From: Chitinophagales bacterium
Lineage (GTDB): Bacteria; Bacteroidota; Bacteroidia; Chitinophagales; CAIOSU01
NCBI GenBank assembly: GCA_040877935.1
Contig: JBBDNB010000001.1
Coordinates: forward strand, 1-64,000
Direction: 5' to 3'
DNA length: 64,000 nt
The position numbers were made by a program, and so were the translations under genes. A model generated the notes under the pieces. That model was given only the letters and a program-made list of their open reading frames with translations, was not told the DNA's origin and did not search any database. Numbering within the stretch: the first letter of the stretch is position 1; each line of letters starts with the position of its first letter. Positions 52,481-60,512 of this stretch are shown here, piece by piece.

Positions 52481-52748
52481 ACTGCACTTTTTTTCGGAAA
52501 ACTTTGCAAAGATAGAACTTGAAGCTCAAACTTTAAATTTATTGTAACAATGCGAGTAATTTGCATAGGTAATAAATAAAAAAGGAATGCTTGATGCCTC
52601 TAAGCTAAAGTTTTAAAACAATTTTTTCTTACAACATTAAGCTACAACAAATGTTTTAATCTACTTCGATAAGGCTATTTATATGAAGTGCTATTTCTTA
52701 TGGGATGCGTATTTTTGTTTAAATTTCCATACCTAAAAATAAAATTTA

Positions 52749-54434
52749 ATGAACAAGGACTACGATGTTGTGATTTTGGGCGGTGGCTTGGCAGGACTTA
52801 CACTTTCGCTTCAATTGAAGCAATCCAAACCCGATATTTCAATTTTAGTATTGGAAAAACGCAAAGCCAATGCCGCCAATGCTGCGCATAAAGTTGGAGA
52901 GTCAACTGTAGAGCTGGGAACCTATTATCTGAGAGAAGTACTGGATTTGAAAGATTACATGGACAAATTCCAATTGCCCAAGCACGGCCTGCGTTTTTTC
53001 TTTTCCCCCAAACACAAAGAGAACATTGAAGAACGTGTAGAATTGGGTCCAAGGGAGTTTCTGCCTGTTCCCAGTCACCAGATAGACCGCGGTGTTTTTG
53101 AAAATGACCTGGTGGATATTTCTCGCGAAAACGGCAATGAAGTGTTTTTAAACGCAAGGGTTAAAACAGTTGATTTTGGGGATACTTCACATGAAGTAAG
53201 TTTTTCGCACAATGGAGCGGATGAAAAAATAACTTGCCGTTGGGTGGTGGATGCAACAGGGCGCAATGCTTTTCTCAAAAGAAAACTGAATTTCACCCAG
53301 GATATAAGCCATGATGTTAATGCTGTGTGGTTTCGGCTCAATACGAAAATTGATATTGAAGATTGGTCAGATGACAAAGAATGGCTGGGCAAAGTAAAAC
53401 CCGGTTTGCGCTATCTCAGTACGGTACATTTAATGGACAAAGGCTACTGGGTATGGATAATTCCCCTGGTTACAGGATGCACCAGCATTGGTATTGTAGC
53501 TGATCCTGCCTTTCATCCTTTTGATAAGATCAGCCGCTTTGACAAAGCAATGGAGTGGTTGGCTGAGCATGAACCTCAATGTCACAAAATGCTCGAAGTC
53601 CACAAGGATAAATTGCTTGATTTTAAATTTCTGAAACACTATGCACATGGTTGCGGACAGGTCTATTCTGAAAATCGCTGGGGTGTAACCGGTGAGGCTG
53701 GCTTTTTTCTCGACCCGCTTTATTCGCCTGGAACGGATTTTATTGCCATTAACAATTCCTGGTTGAATGATCTGATCATTCGCGATTTAAGCGGTGAAAG
53801 CATTGGCCTCCATGTAAAAGTTTATGAAGAAACCCATCGTTCTTTGTTTCAAAACTGGCTGCCATTATATACCCATCAATATGCACTGATGGGGCATACA
53901 CAGGTCATGGTGATAAAAATATTCTGGGACTGGGCTATTTACTGGTCAGTAACAGCATTGATATTTTCCAATAAAGGCTTTACAAATATTGGTTTGTTGA
54001 AAAAACTTGCTTCAAAACCGGGTACCGTACTTCGCAGGTTTGAAGAACTGAATACACGCATGCAAAAGCTTTTCCAGGATTGGATACCTTATGATACAGC
54101 AGACATTACGCATAAATATATCGACCCTTTTGACATTGAATATTTAAAAGCATTTCACAAGGATATAGAAACGCAATATGATACCAGGGCACTGCTCGGA
54201 AAGCTTGAACACAATATGACAACACTTGAAAAAATAGCAAGTGAAGTGTTTCGCCTGGTGAGCGCACAGGTACATGGTACTTCCCGGGATTTGAAACTCG
54301 ACCCCTATACTTTTTCGCTGGAAAACAACGAACAATTGGAAAGCATCAACAGTGTGTTTCATGAGCCCGATCCTGAAATTGCTGCCGATGTGGCAACCAT
54401 GTGGTTTTATGAAAAATCTACTTTGCGTGTATGA
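52749..54434 (+). CDS. flavin-dependent halogenase-like oxidoreductase
   Basis: The 561-residue FAD enzyme has the Rossmann dinucleotide motif VVILGGGLAGLTLSLQL at residues about 7-23, and KVGESTVEL (K48-T53) corresponding to the tryptophan-halogenase Lys/Gly-Glu-Ser-Thr motif. It also contains WVWIIP at 234-239, matching the WxWxIP motif of flavin-dependent halogenases. This would allow chlorination of the aromatic ring of a flexirubin; some known flexirubins are chlorinated. The closest alternative is a plain FAD monooxygenase. Its stop overlaps the DUF1702 start in ATGA, so the two are coupled. Confidence 0.75.
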   Translation: MNKDYDVVILGGGLAGLTLSLQLKQSKPDISILVLEKRKANAANAAHKVGESTVELGTYYLREVLDLKDYMDKFQLPKHGLRFFFSPKHKENIEERVELGPREFLPVPSHQIDRGVFENDLVDISRENGNEVFLNARVKTVDFGDTSHEVSFSHNGADEKITCRWVVDATGRNAFLKRKLNFTQDISHDVNAVWFRLNTKIDIEDWSDDKEWLGKVKPGLRYLSTVHLMDKGYWVWIIPLVTGCTSIGIVADPAFHPFDKISRFDKAMEWLAEHEPQCHKMLEVHKDKLLDFKFLKHYAHGCGQVYSENRWGVTGEAGFFLDPLYSPGTDFIAINNSWLNDLIIRDLSGESIGLHVKVYEETHRSLFQNWLPLYTHQYALMGHTQVMVIKIFWDWAIYWSVTALIFSNKGFTNIGLLKKLASKPGTVLRRFEELNTRMQKLFQDWIPYDTADITHKYIDPFDIEYLKAFHKDIETQYDTRALLGKLEHNMTTLEKIASEVFRLVSAQVHGTSRDLKLDPYTFSLENNEQLESINSVFHEPDPEIAADVATMWFYEKSTLRV

Positions 54435-55276
54435 GTTCGGCTGCCAAGAATATTGCGCAAAATATAGAAAATGTAATTGCTGCTTTTCACAAGGGCAGGG
54501 AATTGTCCCGGGAAATAAAAGAGCACGATTTTTTAAACCAGTCGGATAAAAAATTTATTTCAGTGGCTTTTGAAGGTGCTTCTTCAGGCATTGCAAAAAA
54601 GGCCTTAGAAAATGAAAACCCTGATTTAAATAATTGGTTAACTTATGCAGAAAAAGCAGGGGACATGCATGCTTCTCAAATATATGTGGGCATGGGTTGG
54701 GCCATAGCTGAAAAAGGATTGGACATCAATGTTTTTTTGGGGAAATTCAGCCCCCTGATGCAAGGCAGGGTATTGGATGGTTTTGGTTATTATCATGGAT
54801 TGTTAAGGCGTAGAAGGTTTATAAAAGGCCTTGCACTTCCCGATTCTATTAGCGCAGAACAATTGCTGGCTTTTGACCAGGGAATAGGCAGAAGCCTTTG
54901 GTACACGGCTAAAGGTGATCTTGATCTGCTGATAAAAATGCAGCAAAACTTTCCTGAAGAGAGGCAGAAAGCCATTTGGCGGGGCATTGGCCTGGCCGCA
55001 GCTTATGTAGGTGGCTTGGATAAAAACTTATCGGAAAAACTTTTGAAAATTGCTGGCAAATATAAAATTCAACTGGCTACTGGAGCAGTGCTGGCGGCCA
55101 ATTCAAGAAAGGCTTCAAAAACCACAACTACCGATACTGAACTTACATGTGAAATTTGGGCGGCTGTTTCGATAGATGAGGCAGTTGAAATATGTAAAAA
55201 GACCGAACAGGATCAAGTTGGCTATATTCAGTGGTTGGAAAAATTGGAAGCATTACTTATATCCACTGGGTTATGA
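54431..55276 (+). CDS. DUF1702 family protein
   Basis: The 281-residue protein carries the DUF1702 pattern: VAFEGASSGIAKKAL, YVGMGWAIAEKGLD, RVLDGFGYYHGLLRRRRF and FDQGIGRSLWYTAKGD, ending WRGIGLAAAYVGGL. DUF1702 genes are otherwise known mainly from enediyne natural-product clusters, and their chemistry is undefined. Here the gene overlaps the flavin halogenase-like gene by 4 bases, so a joint role in tailoring the pigment is plausible. The two genes converge with darA. Confidence 0.75.
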   Translation: MSSAAKNIAQNIENVIAAFHKGRELSREIKEHDFLNQSDKKFISVAFEGASSGIAKKALENENPDLNNWLTYAEKAGDMHASQIYVGMGWAIAEKGLDINVFLGKFSPLMQGRVLDGFGYYHGLLRRRRFIKGLALPDSISAEQLLAFDQGIGRSLWYTAKGDLDLLIKMQQNFPEERQKAIWRGIGLAAAYVGGLDKNLSEKLLKIAGKYKIQLATGAVLAANSRKASKTTTTDTELTCEIWAAVSIDEAVEICKKTEQDQVGYIQWLEKLEALLISTGL

Positions 55277-55297
55277 ACCAGAACAACCAAACGTGAT

Positions 55298-56212
55298 TTA
55301 TAGCTTATTTTGTTTGTGATAGGCTATTTCCTTTTCAATTTCTTTGCGTTTGATCAGACTTACCAAATAGGTCATAATAGTGGTAATAGGCGATAAAACA
55401 AAGGCGCCTACCGGAATACTGTAGGAAAGCATTTTCACTCGTGTTTTGCGGGCAGGATCTTTGTATCCGCCTTTTTTGGCAATAAAATCAGCGTATTTTT
55501 TGAAAAGTTTAGTGGCTCTTTTTTCTAAAACCAAAAGATTGGGTTGAATTTCGGTTGCGCCAAGTGCATTAAGTTCTTTTTGTAAATCTTCTTCCCTGGT
55601 TTTTTCCTCAAGATAACTCAGAATGCTATTGCCAAAACGCTGGCTGTTAATAATATCTTGCTGTGCAATGCCAGCCGGTGGAAAAAACAGAAAAGCATCT
55701 TTCTTTCCATAAAACATCCAGCGAATGACGGTAACAATACTGGTCAGGTTTTTGGCCCGGTCCACCAGGGCAATGTTCCCAATTAACCTGGCATTCAAGT
55801 CCTTCAAAAAGCCTTTGACCTTTTGCTGGCAAAGTACCCACATATTCCTTGCGCCAATAAGTGTCACTACTTTTTTGCCATCAAATAGTTTTTTGGCATG
55901 TGCACTTTTTAAAAATGAATTGATGGGAATTGATGGGTTCATGTACCAAACGGTATAAGCCAAAACGATTAAATCATAATCGGTGGCGGTATTTTCCAAA
56001 GGCTCTAATTCAAAGGGGGTATTGTAAACCGTTTCGGGAAAAACACCAAAAAATTCTTGTGCTGTCCAGGGAAAGGGGAATTTTTCCCTGGTTTGAATAT
56101 TGAGGTAATCTACCTGTATATTTTCGGCATTGAGCAAAGGTTTAACACAATGCTCTGCCAGTTCTTTCAATTGCCCGGTTTGGGAATAATAAATGACCAG
56201 TACTTTTTTCAT
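55298..56212 (-). CDS. darA: dialkylresorcinol-condensing enzyme DarA-like (flexirubin)
   Basis: The 304-residue protein starts with a flavodoxin-like segment (VLVIYYSQTGQLKELAEHCV), then LIVLAYTVWYMNPSIPINSF and KKVVTLIGARNMWVLCQQKV. The C-terminus is membrane-associating (IPVGAFVLSPITTIMTYLV). This pattern is that of DarA, which with DarB condenses two fatty chains to the resorcinol of flexirubins. It points away from the acyltransferase gene, and the 4.3 kb between them is occupied by transposon and toxin-antitoxin DNA. Confidence 0.83.
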   Translation of the reverse strand: MKKVLVIYYSQTGQLKELAEHCVKPLLNAENIQVDYLNIQTREKFPFPWTAQEFFGVFPETVYNTPFELEPLENTATDYDLIVLAYTVWYMNPSIPINSFLKSAHAKKLFDGKKVVTLIGARNMWVLCQQKVKGFLKDLNARLIGNIALVDRAKNLTSIVTVIRWMFYGKKDAFLFFPPAGIAQQDIINSQRFGNSILSYLEEKTREEDLQKELNALGATEIQPNLLVLEKRATKLFKKYADFIAKKGGYKDPARKTRVKMLSYSIPVGAFVLSPITTIMTYLVSLIKRKEIEKEIAYHKQNKL

Positions 56213-56294
56213 TCGATTGTTTGTTGGCAGTGGATTATATGTTCAGTATAAAAAGTAGGTGCATTCTGTCTTTTCATAGCCATTAATTTAGCCC

Positions 56295-56453
56295 TTACTG
56301 TTTTAATATTCTTCTGAATTCAGCAGTATCAATTACTCTTACTTTTGGAAAATCAATATTTTGCTTTTTAACAAGGCTTTTGAAAACAAAGTGGAGTTTA
56401 GATTTTTCAGAGATGCTTACCAATAAAACATTGGTGTCGAGAATTACTTTCAT
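56295..56453 (-). pseudogene. internally deleted PIN toxin remnant
   Basis: A 52-codon frame starts VILDTNVLLVSISEKS, the N-terminal strand and D residues of a COG1569-type PIN domain. It jumps to VRVIDTAEFRRILK, which matches the family's C-terminal strand. The middle, about 70-80 residues with the remaining catalytic acids, is missing. It should be inactive. Its start lies 5 bases after the stop of the adjacent antitoxin gene. Confidence 0.7.
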
Positions 56454-56458
56454 CAAAC

Positions 56459-56641
56459 TTAATCCTTTGATTTTCTCATTTTTGTATTGAGTATTTTATC
56501 GACATATTTATCAGTAAAACCTTTTTTATCCCAGGCTTTATTGGCAAAATATCTTGCAATAACATCTTTGAAATTTTTTAGCTCTTCTTCATCCAAATCA
56601 AAAGAAAAGGCTTTTAAAATCTCCAATTGGACATTGAACAT
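56459..56641 (-). CDS. antitoxin of the broken PIN module
   Basis: The 60-residue protein (NVQLEILKAFSFDLDEEELKNF then a helical ARYFANKAWDKKGFTDKYV) resembles the short helical antitoxins that precede COG1569 PIN toxins. It is complete. The outer transposon begins only 33 bases upstream of the start codon, so its promoter has probably been disrupted or replaced. Confidence 0.6.
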   Translation of the reverse strand: MFNVQLEILKAFSFDLDEEELKNFKDVIARYFANKAWDKKGFTDKYVDKILNTKMRKSKD

Positions 56642-56682
56642 TGGATAGTGGTTGATTTATTTTATTCATTTCTTTTTATTTT

Positions 56683-56705
56683 GGGACTGATATACTTGTG
56701 TAACC
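56683..56705 (+). repeat. left terminal inverted repeat of the outer transposon
   Basis: This 23-bp sequence is the exact reverse complement of 60,184-60,206 and is preceded by the target duplication TTTATTTT. Confidence 0.92.
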
Positions 56706-56722
56706 AATAAAAATTATAAGAT

Positions 56723-56836
56723 ATGAAAGAAGTAGAAAAAATACTTGAAATACTACAAGGTAAATCTCAAAGAGAGGTAAATGAGGTTCTTGAAGATTTA
56801 GATAGAGAGCTTAAAGCTGCTCTAAAAGTTTCTTGA
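56723..56836 (+). CDS. small 37-residue passenger ORF
   Basis: The frame MKEVEKILEILQGKSQREV followed by a helical acidic tail sits just inside the left end of the transposon. It has a good composition for a short regulatory peptide but no known family. It converges with the minus-strand 66-residue gene and overlaps its end by 26 bases. Low confidence. Confidence 0.35.
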   Translation: MKEVEKILEILQGKSQREVNEVLEDLDRELKAALKVS

Positions 56837-57011
56837 TGTCATCATATGAATCCTTAACAACTAATCTTGTTTTTTCTGGTTTCATACATTCAATATTTAA
56901 CTGTCCATTATTTTCATATAATTTGTGGATAGTGTCAGTATTTAATATGATCGATATAGTATCGTCTGGCCTATTGCTTAATATCTGTTTCAATTCAATA
57001 AATTTTCCCAT
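56811..57011 (-). CDS. small passenger protein of the outer transposon
   Basis: The 66-residue protein runs MGKFIELKQILSNRPDDTIS, then a strand-rich SIILNTDTIHKLYENNG, a KTRLVVKDSYDDIKKLL helix and a stop. The small beta-then-helix form resembles short transposon-borne proteins with a V-x-E/D-S-Y-D-E-V-K-like tail. An upstream in-frame ATG at 57,056 adds 15 hydrophobic residues. Function is unknown; it is not needed for transposition as far as can be told. Confidence 0.45.
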   Translation of the reverse strand: MGKFIELKQILSNRPDDTISIILNTDTIHKLYENNGQLNIECMKPEKTRLVVKDSYDDIKKLLEQL

Positions 57012-57295
57012 TGCTGTTTGTTTTGGTTTAGATACAAATATCTGAAAATAAACCATGTAAACAAACCGAAAAAACTTTATAAAAAGTTTGGTTAATAAAG
57101 AATATTTTCTTAAATTTATACTATAATAATTGAACGAAAAGGAAACAATATGTGTAGTGTAAAGGAAATTAGAGATTTTGACAGCTTCTATGAACTCATT
57201 GAATACTTTAATACAGAAGATAAATGTGTTGCCTATCTTGCTAAACTAAGATGGAACGGAGTACCTACATGTGTACATTGCGGACATGATACTTG

Positions 57296-57303
57296 CTACG
57301 AAC
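57296..57303 (+). repeat. target-site duplication of the nested IS (left)
   Basis: CTACGAAC at 57,296-57,303 is repeated at 58,381-58,388, directly flanking the nested element. Confidence 0.9.
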
Positions 57304-58380
57304 GGCTAAGTTCTAATTAACACAGCATTTTGTTTGTAGAGCAGGAAAAGGTTGTAGGCCATGTCCGATGCCAGTATGGTACAGAACCATTGCTTGAGCT
57401 GGTTTAGGGTATCGTTCATCTTCCCGCCATAAGCGTACCAGTTCAGGTAGTTCTGCAGGTATTTGCTGCTGACACCGTTGAACCTCGAAAGAAAGTCCCT
57501 TAACTGTTTGTGCGCATTGTTTACCCTCTGCACATGGACGCTCCTGTCAGACGGGTTCACGTGATCCTTGGAGTTCACGGTCTTGTGCGTAATCCCCGCA
57601 CGTGTACCAGCGAATTTTTTAAAGGAAGGGTGCTCATCAGTTATCAGCGTGGACTTCAGGCTCAGTTTTTTGCCGATTGCCTTCCTGATCTGTTTGGCGG
57701 TCAGCCTTTTGCTCTCCACCGCCCTGAGGAACTTGTTCCCGTCCCTGTCCACTGCCGCCACTACTTGCACCGTGGTCACGTTGTGCTTCCCGCCATCGTT
57801 CCTTTTGAAGTCCGTGCCCCTCTTCCTCGGCTCCCTGTCCAGGTTCCTGTCGCCCTTTTTGCTCAGCGAGAGCTCCATCTCATCACACTCAACAGTGCCT
57901 CCTAGCTTACAAGGCTCCTGGGATCCCAGCGTGCTCAGTATCTTATGCCGCCAATCAAAACTGGTCTGGATGCTTATCCCTACTTCCTCGGCAGTTTTCT
58001 TGATGCCCGTCCCGCGCTGCATACACTCAAGATAGTGCTGCCATTTTTCCTTCTTCTTGATGTCCCATAAGGGAGTGCCGGTTGTCTGGCTGTACCATTT
58101 GTCGCATTCCCTGCACTGGTACATCTGTACGCCCTTCTGCTTCCCGCGCTTGTAAACCTTTTGGCTCTTGCAGTGCGGGCAGGGCTTGCGGTGCGATGAT
58201 TCACCTACTTCCGCTTCGAGCTCTTCCAGTACTGGGCTTGATGCCTCCCTGATCATAAGTAGCTCCGACAGGATCGATTCCTGCTGAGAGGGGCTTAGGC
58301 CCCTGAACTGCTCCATTAGCTGTTTGTAGTCTTTCATCCTGCTAATCTAACACTTTTGCTGTTCTTTTTAGAACTAAGCC
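57304..58380. mobile_element. nested IS1595-family insertion sequence, 1,077 bp
   Basis: The element is bounded by 8-bp duplications CTACGAAC. Its ends match in inverted orientation: GGCTAAGTTCTAA on the left and GGCTTAGTTCTAA read inward from the right, 12 of 13 bases. It holds a single transposase gene. It is visibly richer in G and C than the surrounding DNA, so it probably arrived recently from another host. Confidence 0.9.
57306..58337 (-). CDS. IS1595-family transposase, intact
   Basis: The 343-residue transposase has an N-terminal helical segment, a zinc ribbon (CPHCKSQKVYKRGKQ and YQCRECDKWYS), an HTH (KKTAEEVGISIQTSFDWR), and the IS1595 DDE/N core with VECDEMEL, LITDEHPSFKK and a VNNAHKQLRDFLSRFNGVS segment. 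It is full length for the family, and its stop codon lies in the left terminal repeat. Base composition differs from the neighbours. Confidence 0.92.
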   Translation of the reverse strand: MKDYKQLMEQFRGLSPSQQESILSELLMIREASSPVLEELEAEVGESSHRKPCPHCKSQKVYKRGKQKGVQMYQCRECDKWYSQTTGTPLWDIKKKEKWQHYLECMQRGTGIKKTAEEVGISIQTSFDWRHKILSTLGSQEPCKLGGTVECDEMELSLSKKGDRNLDREPRKRGTDFKRNDGGKHNVTTVQVVAAVDRDGNKFLRAVESKRLTAKQIRKAIGKKLSLKSTLITDEHPSFKKFAGTRAGITHKTVNSKDHVNPSDRSVHVQRVNNAHKQLRDFLSRFNGVSSKYLQNYLNWYAYGGKMNDTLNQLKQWFCTILASDMAYNLFLLYKQNAVLIRT

Positions 58381-58388
58381 CTACGAAC
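58381..58388 (+). repeat. target-site duplication of the nested IS (right)
   Basis: CTACGAAC, identical to 57,296-57,303. Confidence 0.9.
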
Positions 58389-59165
58389 TTAATACAACCA
58401 AAAGAGGCAAAAGATGTAAATCTTGTAAGAAACAGTTTAGCGTTAGAGTTGGTACAATATTCGAGGACAGCAAACTACCTTTAAGAAAATGGTTTATTGC
58501 TATCTACTTAATCACAGCACACAAAAAAGGCATTAGCTCACATCAATTGTCAAGAGACTTAAAGATCACTCAAAAAACAGCTTGGTTTGTATTACAACGT
58601 GTAAGACATGCTTTTGCACCTGGGAATGATAAATTCTCAAATGATGTTGAAATAGATGAAACCTATATTGGTGGAAAAGAAAGCAACAAACACGCTAATA
58701 AAAGAACCAAAGGCACACAAGGCAGATCGTCTAAGACCAAAACACCTGTCTTGGGAATCATTGAAAGGGACGGTAAAGTTTATGCAGTTCCGGTTATAAA
58801 CACGCGCAAAAAGCATATTTTGCCTATTGTAGAGGATAAAGTTGAAAAAGGCGGCAATATCTATACTGATGAATTTAATGCTTACAAATCATTAAAGGGT
58901 GATTATAGCCATAGATTTGTAAAACATTCAGCAGGAGAATACGTAAACGGAAGTGTCCACACCAATAACATTGAAAGCTTTTGGGCGTTGTTGAAAAGAG
59001 GTTTAGTAGGAATTTATCACAATGTTTCAGACAAACACTTGGATAAGTACGTAAATGAGTTTACATTTCGTTTCAATAACAAGGATTTGTCAGAAGGTTC
59101 AAGATTTGATGTCCTACTGGCTAATACCAACGGCAAAAGATTAGATTATAAAACTTTGAAAGGAA

Positions 59166-59321
59166 ATGTCAGATAAGGATAAAAAGAAGATAGCGGAGCT
59201 TAAAAAGAAGCATAGGGACATAAATGTCCCTGACAAAGACATTAAGAACGACAAGTCTTTTAAGAAGTCTTTAGAAAATGTTTTAAATAAGGATAATCAA
59301 AAGAAAAACACTTTAAACTAA
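59166..59321 (+). CDS. small basic passenger protein
   Basis: The 51-residue Lys/Asp-rich frame (KDKKKIAELKKKHRDINVP) overlaps the end of the transposase gene by 11 bases, which suggests coupled translation. It has no known domain. It may be a transposition accessory or a passenger. Confidence 0.4.
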   Translation: MSDKDKKKIAELKKKHRDINVPDKDIKNDKSFKKSLENVLNKDNQKKNTLN

Positions 59322-59420
59322 GTATAGCGTTTAAGATGCTAAGAACTAAAAGAATTTTATTTTGGTTATTAACTTGTAATAATTTTAGTAGATTTGCTTT
59401 AACCGAATAAAAAAGAAACA

Positions 59421-59585
59421 ATGGCAATTGCAATCAAAAGTATACCAACCTTAAAAGATAAAGTAGCAAAAGACTTTGTTAAAAATGCTAATGAAGCCAC
59501 TAGAAATAGAGCTTCAATCGATTTTAGCAAACAAATTCAAACTGCTCGATCTATCTTAGACAAAGCCAAGATTAAGCAGTCTTAA
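59421..59585 (+). CDS. small antitoxin upstream of the GNAT toxin
   Basis: The 54-residue protein (AIAIKSIPTLKDKVAKDFV and ATRNRASIDFSKQIQTARS) ends 5 bases before the GTG start of the GNAT gene. Small antitoxins coupled to acetyltransferase toxins (TacT/AtaT-like) have this arrangement. The family was not recognised. Confidence 0.55.
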   Translation: MAIAIKSIPTLKDKVAKDFVKNANEATRNRASIDFSKQIQTARSILDKAKIKQS

Positions 59586-59590
59586 TCATT

Positions 59591-60184
59591 GTGGCTTTTC
59601 TTGAGGATAATTGCACCTTTTCTGTATTATCAGAAGATCTACTTTCATCTTGTAATCAATTTGATTGTGGTCATGGTGATTTGAACGATTTTTTTTCCAA
59701 TGACTCACACAATTATAACAAGGAGTTACTTGGAAAAACATATTGTTTTCAGTTAAACAAGGATCCCAAAGAAATAGTCTGTGCTTTTACAATTTCAAAT
59801 GATAGTATCAAGACTACTTTTCTGCCAAATAGTAGAAAAAAGAAAGTTAATAAAGAGATCCCAAGGGTAAAACACAACAGAAGCTACCCGGCAGTACTGA
59901 TTGGTCGTTTGGGAGTTAGTGAAAAATATCACGGAAAAGGTATCGGTCGAGAACTCATGGATTTTATCAAATCTTGGTTTATTGATTCTGAGAATAAAAC
60001 TGGATGTAGGTTTGTAGTAGTAGATTCATATAATGAAACAGTTCCCATATCCTATTATTCAAGAAATGGATTCAAGTTTCTTTTTTCTACTGAGGAACAA
60101 GAAAAGAAGTTTATGGATTTGCCTCCTAATTATGATTTAAAAACCCGACTAATGATATTTGATCTGATTGTATTATCTTCTTAG
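59591..60184 (+). CDS. GNAT-family acetyltransferase, TacT-like toxin candidate (transposon passenger)
   Basis: The 197-residue protein has the N-terminal pattern FDCGHGDLNDFFSNDSHNYN, which matches TacT/AtaT-type tRNA acetyltransferase toxins, and acetyl-CoA motif A in RLGVSEKYHGKGIGREL (R106-L122). The later SYYSRNGFKFLFS segment carries the typical Tyr. It starts with GTG, 5 bases after its antitoxin gene. Its stop codon overlaps the first base of the right inverted repeat. As a transposon passenger it would make the element addictive. Confidence 0.8.
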   Translation: MAFLEDNCTFSVLSEDLLSSCNQFDCGHGDLNDFFSNDSHNYNKELLGKTYCFQLNKDPKEIVCAFTISNDSIKTTFLPNSRKKKVNKEIPRVKHNRSYPAVLIGRLGVSEKYHGKGIGRELMDFIKSWFIDSENKTGCRFVVVDSYNETVPISYYSRNGFKFLFSTEEQEKKFMDLPPNYDLKTRLMIFDLIVLSS

Positions 60185-60206
60185 GTTACACAAGTATATC
60201 AGTCCC
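60184..60206 (-). repeat. right terminal inverted repeat of the outer transposon
   Basis: Exact reverse complement of 56,683-56,705. It is followed by the target duplication TTTATTTT at 60,207-60,214. Confidence 0.92.
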
Positions 60207-60244
60207 TTTATTTTTAAATAAGTATACTGCTGTCAATGACATAT

Positions 60245-60412
60245 TTATTTACCAGAAACAATTTTGTCAATTGAAGTTGATAATTTTTTCGGGATATCTT
60301 TCTGAGGCTTTACTATATGGTTTTTCGCAATCTGTAAAAAAGAAACAGGATGCTTCCTTTTACTTTTTTTTGAAGTAAAGTCTATTGACCATTTATCAGT
60401 TTTTTTTTGCAT
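60245..60412 (-). CDS. small basic hypothetical protein
   Basis: The 55-residue frame (DKWSIDFTSKKSKRKHPVSF, ending in a DIPKKLSTSIDKIVSGK helix) is the only plausible coding stretch between the transposon and the acyltransferase gene. It is highly basic and could be a remnant of accessory DNA at the insertion site. No known family. Confidence 0.35.
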   Translation of the reverse strand: MQKKTDKWSIDFTSKKSKRKHPVSFLQIAKNHIVKPQKDIPKKLSTSIDKIVSGK

Positions 60413-60512
60413 TGTTAACCGGAGTTTTTACTTACCTCTAAACTACATTCAGATCAGTGTTTTTGTTCCAATTCAGTATAAAAACAACAATTTATCTACA
60501 AAAACTAAAGAC

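Larger units (their letters stand above)
57150..59176 (+). pseudogene. IS1595-family transposase of the outer transposon, interrupted by a nested IS
   Basis: The 5' part (57,150-57,303) encodes a zinc-ribbon start with CVHCGHDTC. The 3' part (58,389-59,176) continues with KRCKSCKKQFSV and the catalytic core: VEIDETYIGGKES, IYTDEFNAYKSL, and an HTNNIESFWALLKRG segment as third acidic/Asn motif. Deleting the 1,077-bp IS plus one copy of its 8-bp duplication restores one open frame of 313 residues. The gene was therefore intact until the nested insertion, which is recent. A 209-residue fragment starting at 58,547 could still be translated but lacks the zinc ribbon. Confidence 0.9.
56675..60214. 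mobile_element. IS1595-family transposon with passenger genes, nested IS inside
   Basis: The element spans 56,683-60,206. Its ends are a perfect 23-bp inverted repeat (56,683-56,705 and 60,184-60,206, reading GGGACTGATATACTTGTG inward). They are flanked by identical 8-bp duplications TTTATTTT at 56,675-56,682 and 60,207-60,214. Eight-base duplications are the hallmark of the IS1595 family, and the split transposase inside belongs to that family. The element carries small genes, the transposase, a 51-residue frame and an antitoxin-GNAT toxin pair. Without the nested insertion it would be about 2.44 kb. Confidence 0.92.

Noticed and set aside
57510-58035. plus-strand frames inside the nested IS
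   Set aside because: They are antisense shadows of the 343-residue transposase.
58547-59176. independent 209-residue transposase gene
   Set aside because: It is the 3' part of the transposase split by the nested IS and lacks the zinc ribbon.
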